Origin: Chitinophagaceae bacterium
GTDB taxonomy: Bacteria > Bacteroidota > Bacteroidia > Chitinophagales > Chitinophagaceae
Length of the DNA stretch: 64,000 nucleotides
Assembly: GCA_024643645.1 (NCBI GenBank)
Contig: JAHEMN010000002.1
Span: forward strand, 20,175 to 84,174
Direction: 5' to 3'
The notes under the pieces are model-generated. The model was not told where the DNA came from. It ran no database searches and was given only the letters and a program-made list of their open reading frames with translations. Within the stretch, counting starts at the first letter, position 1. Every line of letters begins with the position of its first letter. This document shows positions 18,940 through 29,385 of the stretch, piece by piece. The translations under genes and the position numbers were made by a program.

Positions 18940-21177
18940 TTATGAAGGAATATCTTCCATATCATATCGTTCAACCGATTCAATGCCCGGAAGATTGAGT
19001 AATTGCTGTACCAAATTGTCTAATTCTTCTTTATCATGAACAAAAAGCCTGATATTTCCTTTGAATAATCCCTCTTTTGCTTCAATTGTCAAAGCAGAAA
19101 TATTTATTTTAAGATCCCCAGATATCAGCATGGTTATTTTATTGACCACTCCCACATCATCCATCCCAATAATCTTAATACCGGTCAGAAATGAGATCTC
19201 TTTGTTTTTGGCCCATTTAGTTTTCACTACCCGATGTCCATAGTTGGACAAAAGCTTTGTAGCATTTGGGCAATTAGTACGGTGAATGGTCAAGCCCTTT
19301 CCTGTAGTTACAAAACCAAAAACATCATCTCCCGGTATTGGCTTGCAACAATTTGCAAGATTATAAACTATCTTATCACTACTTTCTCCAAATATTACCA
19401 ATTCAGTTTCCTTCTTGCCCGGTTGAGGAACATATTCAGGTTTTTCAGTCTGAATCTTTACTGGTTTAGGAGCTTCAATTTTATCTCCATGAACATTGAA
19501 TTCTTTCAGGTCCTTAAGGTCAATATTCTTTATGGCTACCTGGTAAAAGAGATCAAGGTTTGAACCTAATTTATACCAATGCACCAGTTCATCAATATTG
19601 TGTTGTGACATCGGCACCCCAACACCTTCCAGTTTTCGCTGCAAAGTATATTTCCCCTCATCAGCTACTTCTCTTTTCTCTTCCTTCAAAGCATCCCTGA
19701 TCCTTCCTTTTGCTTTGGAAGTAACAACAAACGTTAACCAATCTTCTGAAGCTTTTTGTTTATTACTTGTAATGATCTCTACCTGGTCACCACTGTGTAA
19801 TTTATGACTGATAGGAACTAATTTATGATTCACTTTAGCACCGATGGTCTTTACTCCAATTGCACTATGTATTGCAAATGCAAAATCAAGAGCAGTAGAT
19901 CCTACAGGTAACATCTTTACATCTCCCTTTGGAGTATACACATAAATTTCCTCTGCAAGAAAACTTGTTTTAAAGTCTTGCAGAAAATCTATTCCGTCTG
20001 TTTCCTGGTTACTGATCACTTCCCTTATTTGTTGAAACCATTTATCAAAACGACTTTCATCAGTAGTTCCTTCTTTATATTTCCAATGTGCAGCTAATCC
20101 TTTTTCCGCTATTTCATTCATTCTTTTTGTACGTATCTGTACTTCCACCCATCTACCCTGTGGACCCATCACAGTTGTGTGCAACGCTTCATATCCATTT
20201 GATTTTGGATTACTCAACCAATCTCTTAATCTTTCCGGTGATGGGGTGTATTCATCTGTGATCATGGAATAAACTTTCCAGCAATCTTCTTTCTCTTTAG
20301 CAGGAGGAGAATCAAGTATTGCACGGATAGCAAACAGGTCATATACTTCTTCAAAATCTACACCCTTCTTCTTCATCTTATTCCAGATAGAATGAATGCT
20401 TTTGGGACGACCATAAATTTCCCCCTTAAGATTAGCCTTATCAATCTTTTCTTTTATCGGTTTTATAAATTCATTGATGTATCGGGATCTTTCTTTTTTT
20501 GTTTCTGATAACTTTCTTGCAATGTCTTTATAAATTTCCGGCTCCATATATTTCATAGCCAGGTCTTCCATTTCTGTTTTTATATTATAAAGACCCATCC
20601 TGTGTGCCAGCGGAGCATAAACATAGACTGTTTCAGAAGCTATTTTTAATTGCTTTTCTCTCTTCATACTGTCTAGTGTACGCATATTATGCAACCGATC
20701 AGCCAGCTTCATAAGAATAACCCTGGGGTCGTCTGTAAGGGTAAGTAATATCTTTTTAAAATTTTCTGCCTGTTGTGAAGCATTGACATCAATGACATTT
20801 GAGATTTTGGTGAGACCATCGACGATCTTTGATATTTCTTCTCCAAATTCCCTTTTTATATCATCTAAAGAAATATCTGTGTCCTCGACGGTATCATGTA
20901 ATAATGCACAAATTGTAGAACGTACTCCTAAGCCAATTTCCTCTACACATATTTTTGCCACTGCAATAGGATGAAGAATATATGGCTCACCACTTTTTCT
21001 CCGCATTGTTTTATGTGCTTCTGCTGCCATTTCAAATGCAATACGGATCAGGTTCTTATCACCCGGTTTTAATTTAACCTTTAATACCTTCAATAGGGAA
21101 CGATATTCCCTGAGGATAAGCTTCTTTTCCTCCTCATCGTTTAGATTATACTTCGGTATCTGGGCAATAGTTTCCAT
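18940..21177 (-). CDS. RelA/SpoT family bifunctional (p)ppGpp synthetase/hydrolase
   Basis: 745 aa; HD domain (ICALLHDTVEDTD), synthetase (YGRPKSIHSIWNKMKKKGVDFEEVYDLFAIRAI), TGS and ACT domains. Confidence 0.95.
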   Translation of the reverse strand: METIAQIPKYNLNDEEEKKLILREYRSLLKVLKVKLKPGDKNLIRIAFEMAAEAHKTMRRKSGEPYILHPIAVAKICVEEIGLGVRSTICALLHDTVEDTDISLDDIKREFGEEISKIVDGLTKISNVIDVNASQQAENFKKILLTLTDDPRVILMKLADRLHNMRTLDSMKREKQLKIASETVYVYAPLAHRMGLYNIKTEMEDLAMKYMEPEIYKDIARKLSETKKERSRYINEFIKPIKEKIDKANLKGEIYGRPKSIHSIWNKMKKKGVDFEEVYDLFAIRAILDSPPAKEKEDCWKVYSMITDEYTPSPERLRDWLSNPKSNGYEALHTTVMGPQGRWVEVQIRTKRMNEIAEKGLAAHWKYKEGTTDESRFDKWFQQIREVISNQETDGIDFLQDFKTSFLAEEIYVYTPKGDVKMLPVGSTALDFAFAIHSAIGVKTIGAKVNHKLVPISHKLHSGDQVEIITSNKQKASEDWLTFVVTSKAKGRIRDALKEEKREVADEGKYTLQRKLEGVGVPMSQHNIDELVHWYKLGSNLDLFYQVAIKNIDLKDLKEFNVHGDKIEAPKPVKIQTEKPEYVPQPGKKETELVIFGESSDKIVYNLANCCKPIPGDDVFGFVTTGKGLTIHRTNCPNATKLLSNYGHRVVKTKWAKNKEISFLTGIKIIGMDDVGVVNKITMLISGDLKINISALTIEAKEGLFKGNIRLFVHDKEELDNLVQQLLNLPGIESVERYDMEDIPS

Positions 21178-21273
21178 TGTCTACGAATTTACTGATTAAA
21201 GCTTATAGCTCAAAAGAGTGTACAATAAATCCAACAAATATTTTTTATGAGATTTTCAATTTAAAGATCAGAC

Positions 21274-21316
21274 TATAAAAAAAGGATAAGTGTTTATGAA
21301 AAACAGCTTACCCTTT
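21274..21316 (-). terminator. Intrinsic terminator after porP/sprF-like gene
   Basis: Minus strand AAAGGGTAAG-loop-CTTATCCTTTTTTTT. Confidence 0.65.
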
Positions 21317-21337
21317 ATTAAAATTATTCCCTATACT

Positions 21338-22234
21338 CTATTTCAAAAAATCATATTTCAATAAAACCTCATGACCATTTGATCCTTTATCATAAACACT
21401 AAGCGGCGTTCTGAAAATATCAAAACAATATCCAATTGTAAACTTCTTTTGCACTTTTACTCCGGCAGAGATCATCCAGCTTTGTCTGGCCCTTAATGCA
21501 ACTCCCCACCAAAAAACTTCTTTATGTTCTACTCTGGCTCCCCCCTGAAATTCCAATGGTGCATTTGGAAGATAAATGAAAAGAATATTAGGGATGATCT
21601 TTGTACTTTCATCCACTTGCCATTGATAATTGCTATGTAAGTAATAATGACGGTAAAGCCTTGCTTCTTCTGTACGGCTTAAATTCCCGCTGTAAAAATC
21701 CAATTTAGATTGTAACAATTGGCTTACCGAAGCTCCAATTTGAAACTTCGTACCATTATAAGATACACCAAACCCGGCATCACCTTTAAACCGGTTAGCT
21801 GCACCAGCCAGCACAGGGTCATTTCCTAAAGACTCTTGCAATTTGGATTTGTCAATAGAAAATTGCTGAAATCTTGCTTCTAACCCTAATGAAAAAGTAC
21901 CTCCCTTTTTTAATGGAATATGATAGGCGTATGCTGTTTGTAAACCTGTTCTTTTTGTTGGTCCGGTAACATCATTATAAATATAACCACCAATACCAAC
22001 TTTTGCATTCTTCAGATACGCAGAACCAAAGAGTATTGCTGTTTGAGGTCCACCATCAATACCTTCCCACATAGAACGATATGATGCACCAATCACTCCA
22101 TGTTGAGATGCACCTGCAGTAGCAGGATTGTGCAGGTTTCCATGCTGATCATATAAAGAAGCAACAGTTAATTGCTGAGCTTCAACAGAGTTTACAATCA
22201 TAACACCAAGAAAAAAATATATAATACGTTTCAT
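21338..22234 (-). CDS. PorP/SprF family type IX secretion system membrane protein
   Basis: 298 aa; signal peptide, LYDQHGNLHNPATAGASQHGVIGASYRSMWEGIDGGPQTAILFGSAYLKNAKVGIGGYIYNDVTGPTKRTGLQTAYAYHI. Confidence 0.92.
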   Translation of the reverse strand: MKRIIYFFLGVMIVNSVEAQQLTVASLYDQHGNLHNPATAGASQHGVIGASYRSMWEGIDGGPQTAILFGSAYLKNAKVGIGGYIYNDVTGPTKRTGLQTAYAYHIPLKKGGTFSLGLEARFQQFSIDKSKLQESLGNDPVLAGAANRFKGDAGFGVSYNGTKFQIGASVSQLLQSKLDFYSGNLSRTEEARLYRHYYLHSNYQWQVDESTKIIPNILFIYLPNAPLEFQGGARVEHKEVFWWGVALRARQSWMISAGVKVQKKFTIGYCFDIFRTPLSVYDKGSNGHEVLLKYDFLK

Positions 22235-22252
22235 AAATTCTTATTTAAAAAA

Positions 22253-24469
22253 TTATCTCAAAATGGTAAGGTTACCTTTCAACACCACTGCTTTTCCATT
22301 TATTAAATTGAAATCAATCACATAATAATAAGTGCCGTCTGCCACTGGCTTTCCTTTGTATGTACCATTCCAGGTATTTTTATAGTCATTTGATTCAAAT
22401 ACTTTATTTCCATATCTGTTGAAAACCTGTGCTCTTGCTTTCACCAGGCAATTGCCATTGGTAATTAGCCATAAGTCATTAATACCATCACCATTTGGTG
22501 TAAACGCATTCATTGGTTTTACACAATAGGGAACTACTGTGATAGTAAGATCATCTGTAGCAATACATCCTAACGGAGTAGTTACGCTTAACGTATATGT
22601 GGTAGTTGCCTGCGGAGAAGCAACCGGTGCCAATATTGAAGTTGAATTTAATCCTACTGATGGAGTCCATAAAAAAGTTCCGGCCGAACCAGTTGCCTGT
22701 ATCTGGTATGTATCTCCGGCAATTATCGTAGCATCCTGACCTGCATTTACTGAAGCACCCGGCGCAACATTCATAGTTACGGTTCGTGTTGCAGTACAAG
22801 AACCCAGTTGTACTGTTAATGTATATGTTGTTGATGTTTGAGGCGATAATACCGGATTTAGAATAGCAGGATTACTTACACCAGTTGTTGGTGACCAGCT
22901 ATAAGTTGTTCCATTTGAAGTAAAATTTGGCGTATAGCTTGCTCCGTTACAAATACTACTTTGCTGATTGGCACTAACGTTTAAGTTATTTGTAAACGAA
23001 AGTGTTATTGATTGAGATGCAGTACAATTGGAAGCATCCCTGACAACAACATTATATGTACCACCGGCTAAACTGTTGAATGTGTTTCCACTTTGGTAAG
23101 TAGTACCTCCATTTATACTATATTGATATGGGGATGTTCCTCCTGATGGAGTAATTGTAATTGATCCACCATTACAATCAGCATCTGTTTTAGTAACAGT
23201 AATAGAAAGTGTATTTATTAATGTAATAGTTACCTGTTGTATTGCTGATGGACAGGTAGTACCTACCACTCTTGCTATTACATTATAATTACCTGGAGCA
23301 ACATTATTAAAAATATTAGAAGATTGATAAGTAGCACCTCCATTAATACTGTATTCAAATGGCCCCTGTTGTCCACCTGTAACTGTTACTGTAATTGTTC
23401 CGTTTGCAGAACAGGATGCATCTGTTTTAGCAACTGTTATATCCGGACCCAATCCTTTTTTTACAAAAACAGTATCAGTAAAAATTACATCCTGTAACGG
23501 ATCGCCAATGCAATCAACATATTTAACTCTGATAACATAAGCTGTACTATCCAAAGTTGGGCAAACATTCGGGAAATTTAAATTCAACACCCCGGGTGAA
23601 AGTGTACTTGTATCCGCTGTTGCCACCACTGTTCCATTCACTTCCAATACAGCACTTTTGAACCTTGATGCACCGGATGTTGGAATAAATCTAAAACAAG
23701 AATCCATCCCTGTAGTACCCCAAACAGTAGCATTTTTTCCAGGTGCAGCTATAGCATTTGTTCTACTTTGATCCTGCATTCCAAGAATAGCAAGACCACT
23801 GTTCCAGGCAGTACAAAAAGGTTTATCCTTAATATATACTTCAACGATACCTGTACTTTCATATAGTACCATTTGATGAGTTGCCCTTGGTACAGTACAA
23901 CTGGATCCAAAGAATGGCATATCGTTATAGCTTGCAATAAATCTTCTTTGTGGAGCAGTACCTTCTACCCTCCATTCAATCTTTTTATTTGGTGAACTTA
24001 TATTTGGATTAATGTCATGATATGGGCCAAATATCATAGAAGGTGCATAAGTTGAATTAGGGATGGCACCTGTTGTTGAACTGATAGAATAACCACTTCC
24101 GGTACCAGCTCTTGAAATATCAAAAGTGATAGCTGAATTTGACCCCATAATCAAGGAAGAATAATTACTGCCATAAAAGCAAAAATTAAATCCGGGAGAT
24201 ATTACCGGACTCCAGGTATCATCAATATATATCTGAGTAACTTCATTTCCCGAAGGAGTTGTATAATTAAAAGGCACATATCCGGGATTAGTAATTACAT
24301 ATCCATTTGTACCTTTTATATGTGGGACCTGCACAGTAATGGGTGTACAAGAAGCTCCACATGGCAGATCAATATTCCTGTTAGGAATTGTAAATACAGT
24401 GGCCGGATTTTGTGCAAATCCATTGATAAATAAGAAAATACCTGAAATAAAGAAAAGAACCCTTCTCAT
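22253..24469 (-). CDS. T9SS type B sorting domain-containing protein with two SprB-like repeats (738 aa)
   Basis: Signal peptide, N-terminal module related to 15102..18812, two SprB-like repeats, C-terminal ...MNAFTPNGDGINDLWLITNG...FNRYGNKVFESNDYKNTWNGTYKGKPVADGTYYYVID. Confidence 0.9.
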   Translation of the reverse strand: MRRVLFFISGIFLFINGFAQNPATVFTIPNRNIDLPCGASCTPITVQVPHIKGTNGYVITNPGYVPFNYTTPSGNEVTQIYIDDTWSPVISPGFNFCFYGSNYSSLIMGSNSAITFDISRAGTGSGYSISSTTGAIPNSTYAPSMIFGPYHDINPNISSPNKKIEWRVEGTAPQRRFIASYNDMPFFGSSCTVPRATHQMVLYESTGIVEVYIKDKPFCTAWNSGLAILGMQDQSRTNAIAAPGKNATVWGTTGMDSCFRFIPTSGASRFKSAVLEVNGTVVATADTSTLSPGVLNLNFPNVCPTLDSTAYVIRVKYVDCIGDPLQDVIFTDTVFVKKGLGPDITVAKTDASCSANGTITVTVTGGQQGPFEYSINGGATYQSSNIFNNVAPGNYNVIARVVGTTCPSAIQQVTITLINTLSITVTKTDADCNGGSITITPSGGTSPYQYSINGGTTYQSGNTFNSLAGGTYNVVVRDASNCTASQSITLSFTNNLNVSANQQSSICNGASYTPNFTSNGTTYSWSPTTGVSNPAILNPVLSPQTSTTYTLTVQLGSCTATRTVTMNVAPGASVNAGQDATIIAGDTYQIQATGSAGTFLWTPSVGLNSTSILAPVASPQATTTYTLSVTTPLGCIATDDLTITVVPYCVKPMNAFTPNGDGINDLWLITNGNCLVKARAQVFNRYGNKVFESNDYKNTWNGTYKGKPVADGTYYYVIDFNLINGKAVVLKGNLTILR

Positions 24470-24679
24470 CAGTAGTTAGTTTAATTGAATAATTTAATCC
24501 TGCAACTAAATGTTTAGCTGCGTTTTCATGACCATTTTTAGTAGAAATAAGTAAAAAATAACTCCGGAAGATATTGGGGATATATCAAACGTACAATAAT
24601 TAATATAATTATGAAAGCGAATCACTCCTTTTTTAAGTATTATCCTTTAAATATTACTTTAAAAAAAGTAAAAATGCCC

Positions 24680-24687
24680 TACATTTG
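24680..24687 (+). promoter_or_regulatory. -7 element TACATTTG upstream of tRNA-Leu
   Basis: Exact TAnnTTTG match 74 nt upstream of the tRNA. Confidence 0.45.
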
Positions 24688-24760
24688 CAACCCAAAAGAA
24701 TGGGCTTCGGGTTGAGAATTCATGTAAGTTTAATTTGAATTTTAATCCCATTTTGAATTG

Positions 24761-24842
24761 CCGGATGTGGTGAAATTGGTAGACACGTCAGACTTAGGAT
24801 CTGATGCCGCAAGGTGTGGGGGTTCGAGTCCCTTCATCCGGA
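24761..24842 (+). tRNA. tRNA-Leu(TAG)
   Basis: CCGGATG/CATCCGG acceptor stem, TCAGA-CTTAGGA-TCTGA anticodon arm (TAG), GGGTTCGAGTCCC T-arm, class II variable arm; CCA not encoded. Confidence 0.95.
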
Positions 24843-24861
24843 CTAAAGGAAGTTCGAAAAG

Positions 24862-24940
24862 ATGAACAAGGAATAACGAATGATGAAGTAACCCTTTTTT
24901 TGAGGTTATCTACTTCGATGTTCTTTATTCCTTGTTTTTT
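24862..24940. repeat. Long imperfect inverted repeat between tRNA-Leu and tig
   Basis: GAACAAGGAATAACGAATGATGAAGTAACC ... GGTTATCTACTTCGATGTTCTTTATTCCTTGTTTTTT; arms are near reverse complements. Confidence 0.75.
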
Positions 24941-24961
24941 ATTCACTATTTAAAAGATATT

Positions 24962-26350
24962 ATGGCTACAATTACTAAAGAAAATATTGGTCTTTTACAC
25001 GAGAAGCTAACTGTGAAATTGCAGAAGACCGATTACCTGCCTTCATTTGAAAAGGCATTGAAGGAATACAGCAAAAAAGCAAATATCCCTGGCTTCAGAA
25101 AAGGAATGGTTCCATCTGGCCTGATCAAAAAAATGTATGGCCCGTCACTTTTTGCTGATGAGGTGTTAAAATCGGTTGACCGTGAATTGATCGGTTTTCT
25201 AGAAACTGATAAATTAGAAATATTTGCTCAACCACTTCCATTGGAATCAGATTTTGGTCAATTGGATGTAAACAATCCTATCGATTATACATTCAATTTT
25301 GAGATTGGTATGAAGCCGGAATTTCAATTACCTGAATTAGCAAAAGCAAAAACAACAAAATATGTTGTTACTGTAACTGATGAAATGGTAAATAATGAAG
25401 TAGACAGACTGCAAAACCGCCATGGAAATATGAAGGATGTAGATGCCGTAACTTCTGATGACAATGTATTGAATGTTAATTTTGTTGAAGCAGACTCAGA
25501 AGGAAATACAGTTGATGGAGGTATTACAAAAGATAATTCTATTCTTGTAAAATACTTTTCAGAAGCATATCGGAAAACCTGGATGGGAAAGAAAGCTGGT
25601 GATACAGAAACTGTTCAGCTTAAAAATGTATTTGATGAAAAAGAAAGAGAATGGATAATCAGTGATCTTGGATTAAAAGATGTTGAAGGTGCAGAAGAAA
25701 AATATTTCAATATTGTAATAACCAAAGTGGGGTTATTAGAGAAAAGAGAATTGAATGAAGAATTCTTCAATCAGCTTTATCCAAACAAGGAAGTAAAAAC
25801 TGCCGAAGATTTCAAAGCAAAAATAAAAGAAGAGATTCAAAAGCACTGGGATGCTCAGGCAAATAATCAGATACATGATCAGATCTTTCATGCACTTGTT
25901 GATAATACTGAAATAAAATTTCCGGAAGGTTTTCTAAAGAAATGGATCAAAACCCAGGGGACTCAGTCAAAAGACCAGGAGCCAAAAACTGATGAAGAAG
26001 TTGAAAAAGAGTTTCCAACATTTCTAAATCAACTTAAATGGACCTTGATCTCTGAAAAAATCGTACAGGATAATGCTATACAGGTAGATCCTGAAGAGAT
26101 CAAAATTTTTGCCAAACAGCAGCTTTTCAGTTATATGGGTGGTGCTAATCTTAGCGAAGATCAACCATGGCTAACGGATTATATAGATAAAATGATGAAG
26201 GATAGAAAATATGTAGAAGATGCATATACCAGAATTCAATCACAAAAAATATTTGAATGGGCAGCTACACAGGTAAAACCTACTGATAAAGAAATAAGTG
26301 CGGAAGATTTTACTAAAATGACGGAAGAACACCAGCATAGTCATCATTAA
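24962..26350 (+). CDS. tig: Trigger factor
   Basis: MATITKENIGLLHEKLTVKLQKTDYLPSFEKALKEYSKKANIPGFRKGMVPSGLIKKMYG; ATG at 24962 preferred over the TTG in the ORF track. Confidence 0.92.
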   Translation: MATITKENIGLLHEKLTVKLQKTDYLPSFEKALKEYSKKANIPGFRKGMVPSGLIKKMYGPSLFADEVLKSVDRELIGFLETDKLEIFAQPLPLESDFGQLDVNNPIDYTFNFEIGMKPEFQLPELAKAKTTKYVVTVTDEMVNNEVDRLQNRHGNMKDVDAVTSDDNVLNVNFVEADSEGNTVDGGITKDNSILVKYFSEAYRKTWMGKKAGDTETVQLKNVFDEKEREWIISDLGLKDVEGAEEKYFNIVITKVGLLEKRELNEEFFNQLYPNKEVKTAEDFKAKIKEEIQKHWDAQANNQIHDQIFHALVDNTEIKFPEGFLKKWIKTQGTQSKDQEPKTDEEVEKEFPTFLNQLKWTLISEKIVQDNAIQVDPEEIKIFAKQQLFSYMGGANLSEDQPWLTDYIDKMMKDRKYVEDAYTRIQSQKIFEWAATQVKPTDKEISAEDFTKMTEEHQHSHH

Positions 26351-26396
26351 ACCACTGTGCTCTAAGGGGAATTTAGTAACAACTTATAATATATAC

Positions 26397-26424
26397 AGCT
26401 TTGCAGAAGTGCAAAGCTTTTTTT
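26397..26424 (+). terminator. Intrinsic terminator after tig
   Basis: AGCTTTGCA-gaag-TGCAAAGCTTTTTTT. Confidence 0.85.
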
Positions 26425-26559
26425 ATTGCCTTTATGACAATAAGTCAAAAATTCTGATAAAAAAGACACACATTTTGCCGTTTTACCATTTGGACGGATA
26501 TTTGATACTTTCGGGATTGTTACTGATTAATAAATAAACGAATCACTCAATTAACTAAT

Positions 26560-27258
26560 ATGACATTTAATTCAGAATTTGAAAAATATGCGGTGAAGCA
26601 CCGTGGAATTTCCAGCAATACATTACATAGTTATGCATCGCACCTGGTTACAGGGATGACGCCAAACATTATTGAAGAACGTTCATTGAATGTTGCCGTA
26701 ATGGATGTATATAGCCGCTTGATGATGGACCGTATCATCTTTTTAGGATATCCTATTAATGATGAAATAGCAAATATTGTAACTGCCCAATTATTATTCC
26801 TGGATTCTTCTGACAGAACCAGAGATATAAATATGTATATCAACAGCCCAGGTGGAAGTGTCTATTCCGGTTTGGGAGTTTATGATACAATGCAGTATGT
26901 AAGTCCGGATATTGCAACAATTTGTATTGGCGTTGCTGCTTCAATGGCCTGTGTGCTGTTAGGAGCAGGTACGAATGGAAAAAGAGCAGCCTTGAAACAT
27001 TCCCGTATAATGATGCATCAACCAAGCGGAGCAATCGGTGGTCAGGCAAGCGATATTGAAATAACGGTGAATGAGATCCGTAAACTCAAAAAAGAGTTAT
27101 ACGAGGTTGTTAATGTACATACAGGAAAGCCAATCGATCAGATTGAAAAAGATTTTGACCGTGATAATTGGATGACGGCTGCAGAAGCAAAAGAATATGG
27201 CCTGGTAGATGAAGTTTTAATGATGAATCCAAGAAAACAGAAAAAAGAAACTAAATAA
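26560..27258 (+). CDS. clpP: ATP-dependent Clp protease proteolytic subunit (paralogue 1)
   Basis: 232 aa; IYINSPGGSVYSGLGVYDTMQYV, CIGVAASMACVLLGAG, RIMMHQPSGAIGGQASDIEI. Confidence 0.94.
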   Translation: MTFNSEFEKYAVKHRGISSNTLHSYASHLVTGMTPNIIEERSLNVAVMDVYSRLMMDRIIFLGYPINDEIANIVTAQLLFLDSSDRTRDINMYINSPGGSVYSGLGVYDTMQYVSPDIATICIGVAASMACVLLGAGTNGKRAALKHSRIMMHQPSGAIGGQASDIEITVNEIRKLKKELYEVVNVHTGKPIDQIEKDFDRDNWMTAAEAKEYGLVDEVLMMNPRKQKKETK

Positions 27259-27298
27259 AAAATTAAACAGGAACTATAAATATTTTAAAAATTATCAT

Positions 27299-27931
27299 AT
27301 GAATCGCAAACAATTTTTAAACAATGATTGGAGAGCAGATGACGAGGATGATGAAAAAGATGAAAATGTGAAAAGCGACCTTGGCATTTTTAGTAAAAAA
27401 TTAGAAAAATATTTTTTTCAGAAGAGATCCGTTTATCTATGGGGTGTAGTAGATGATAAAAGCGCAAAAGATATTGTAAGCAAACTTTTATTATTAGATG
27501 CCGATAAACCGGGTGAAGAAATTAAATTTTATATAAATAGCCCCGGAGGAGTGGTAACAAGCGGAATGGTGATGTATGATACCATGCAAATGATCAGCAG
27601 TCCAGTAAGTACAATATGCATGGGTCTGGCAGCTTCAATGGGAAGCATATTATTAAGCGGCGGTGAAAAAGGTAAACGTTTTATCTTCCCACACGGAGAA
27701 GTGATGATACATCAGCCTTCATTAGGAGGTTATATACAAGGTGTAACTGCTGATCTGGAAATTCAGGCAGAACAAACTAAAAGGGTGAAAGAGATTGGTG
27801 CTACTATCCTGGCAAAAAACTGTGGAAAGACAATAGAACAGATCATGAAAGATTTTGACAGGGATTATTGGATGGATGCCAAAAAAGCAATAGAATATGG
27901 TATAGCTGACAAATTAGTTGAAAAGCTATAA
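27299..27931 (+). CDS. clpP: ATP-dependent Clp protease proteolytic subunit (paralogue 2)
   Basis: 210 aa; FYINSPGGVVTSGMVMYDTMQMI, CMGLAASMGSILLSGG, EVMIHQPSLGG. Confidence 0.92.
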   Translation: MNRKQFLNNDWRADDEDDEKDENVKSDLGIFSKKLEKYFFQKRSVYLWGVVDDKSAKDIVSKLLLLDADKPGEEIKFYINSPGGVVTSGMVMYDTMQMISSPVSTICMGLAASMGSILLSGGEKGKRFIFPHGEVMIHQPSLGGYIQGVTADLEIQAEQTKRVKEIGATILAKNCGKTIEQIMKDFDRDYWMDAKKAIEYGIADKLVEKL

Positions 27932-28048
27932 GGCATTGTATATTAATATATTAAGGTTTAATTAATAAATAAAGCCGCCCTTTTCGAGGTGGTTTTATAA
28001 TTTTGATTGTTACGAATTCGTTTGTAGTTCGTATTATAGAAACAAATT

Positions 28049-29293
28049 ATGGCAAAAAATCCTTTACATTGTTCGTTTTGTGGCCGCAACCGGGATGAGG
28101 TAAAGATCCTTATTGCTGGTCAGGAAGGACATATCTGTGAAAACTGCGTAGAACATGCCAGGGAAATAATAGACCAGGAATTGACTGTTAAAGATGAAAA
28201 AGGGAACTCCGCATTTAAATTAACGGTCAAAAAACCAATGGAGATCACCAGGTTTTTGGATGAATATGCAATTGGCCAGAATGAGGCAAAAAAAGTTCTA
28301 GCTGTTGCTGTATATAATCATTATAAAAGATTACAGCAAAAACCATCTGAAAATCCCAATGGCAATGATATTGAAATTGAAAAGAGTAATATCATCATGG
28401 TGGGTGAAACCGGTACCGGTAAAACATTACTGGCAAAAAGTATAGCCCGTATGTTGAATGTACCCTTTGCTATTGTTGATGCTACTGTATTTACTGAAGC
28501 CGGATATGTAGGAGAAGATGTGGAAAGTATACTTACGAGATTATTACAGGTTTGTAATTACGATGTTACCGCTGCTGAGAGAGGTATCGTATATATAGAT
28601 GAGATAGATAAGATAGCCAGAAAAGGTGATAACCCTTCTATAACCCGTGATGTAAGTGGAGAAGGAGTACAACAAGGTATGTTGAAACTGTTAGAAGGAA
28701 CTGATGTACTGGTACCACCACAAGGCGGAAGAAAACATCCTGAACAGAAACTGATCAAAATAAATACACAGAATATATTATTTATTTGCGGAGGTGCTTT
28801 TGATGGAATTGATAAAATAATAGCCCGCCGGGTACAAACCAATACGATCGGATTTAATGTAGATAAGGAACTACAGGAAAACATGAAGAAAAATTTACTT
28901 CGTTATGTAAATGCAACAGACTTAAAAGGATTTGGCTTAATACCTGAATTGCTGGGAAGGTTGCCGGTAGTAACACATCTTGATCCGTTGGATGCAGAAA
29001 CATTAAGGGCCATCCTTACAGAACCAAAGAATGCTTTGGTAAAACAGTACAAGAAACTTTTTGAATTGGAAAATATTAAGCTGACCATTGAAGATGATGT
29101 GCTTGATTTTATGGTAGAAAAAGCAATGGAATATAAACTTGGTGCAAGAGGTCTAAGAAGTATTTGCGAAGGAATACTTACTGATGCAATGTATGAAATG
29201 CCATCTTCAGATGTAAAAGAATTCAATTTGGATCTCGAATATGCCAAACGACATTTTGATAAGAGTAAGTTGAGCTTATTGAAAGTAGCTTAA
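28049..29293 (+). CDS. clpX: ATP-dependent Clp protease ATP-binding subunit ClpX
   Basis: 414 aa; zinc-binding CSFCGR...CENC, Walker [26 protein letters not shown]. Confidence 0.96.
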   Translation: MAKNPLHCSFCGRNRDEVKILIAGQEGHICENCVEHAREIIDQELTVKDEKGNSAFKLTVKKPMEITRFLDEYAIGQNEAKKVLAVAVYNHYKRLQQKPSENPNGNDIEIEKSNIIMVGETGTGKTLLAKSIARMLNVPFAIVDATVFTEAGYVGEDVESILTRLLQVCNYDVTAAERGIVYIDEIDKIARKGDNPSITRDVSGEGVQQGMLKLLEGTDVLVPPQGGRKHPEQKLIKINTQNILFICGGAFDGIDKIIARRVQTNTIGFNVDKELQENMKKNLLRYVNATDLKGFGLIPELLGRLPVVTHLDPLDAETLRAILTEPKNALVKQYKKLFELENIKLTIEDDVLDFMVEKAMEYKLGARGLRSICEGILTDAMYEMPSSDVKEFNLDLEYAKRHFDKSKLSLLKVA

Positions 29294-29318
29294 CCAGTTT
29301 CATTATAAAATAATTATT

Positions 29319-29352
29319 AAATGCCAGAGTAAATATGCTCCGGCATTTTTAG
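29319..29352 (+). terminator. Probable intrinsic terminator after clpX
   Basis: AATGCCAGAG-loop-CTCCGGCATTTTT (one mismatch). Confidence 0.6.
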
Positions 29353-29385
29353 TATTGCTAACTTTATTTTTCAAAAAAGTATATT

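Noticed and set aside
19234-19563. 109-aa + strand ORF within relA/spoT
   Set aside because: Antisense shadow ORF; the RSH protein on the minus strand explains the sequence.
28408-28425. CCGGTACCGG palindrome in clpX
   Set aside because: Encodes the Walker A motif GETGTGKT; explained by coding constraint.
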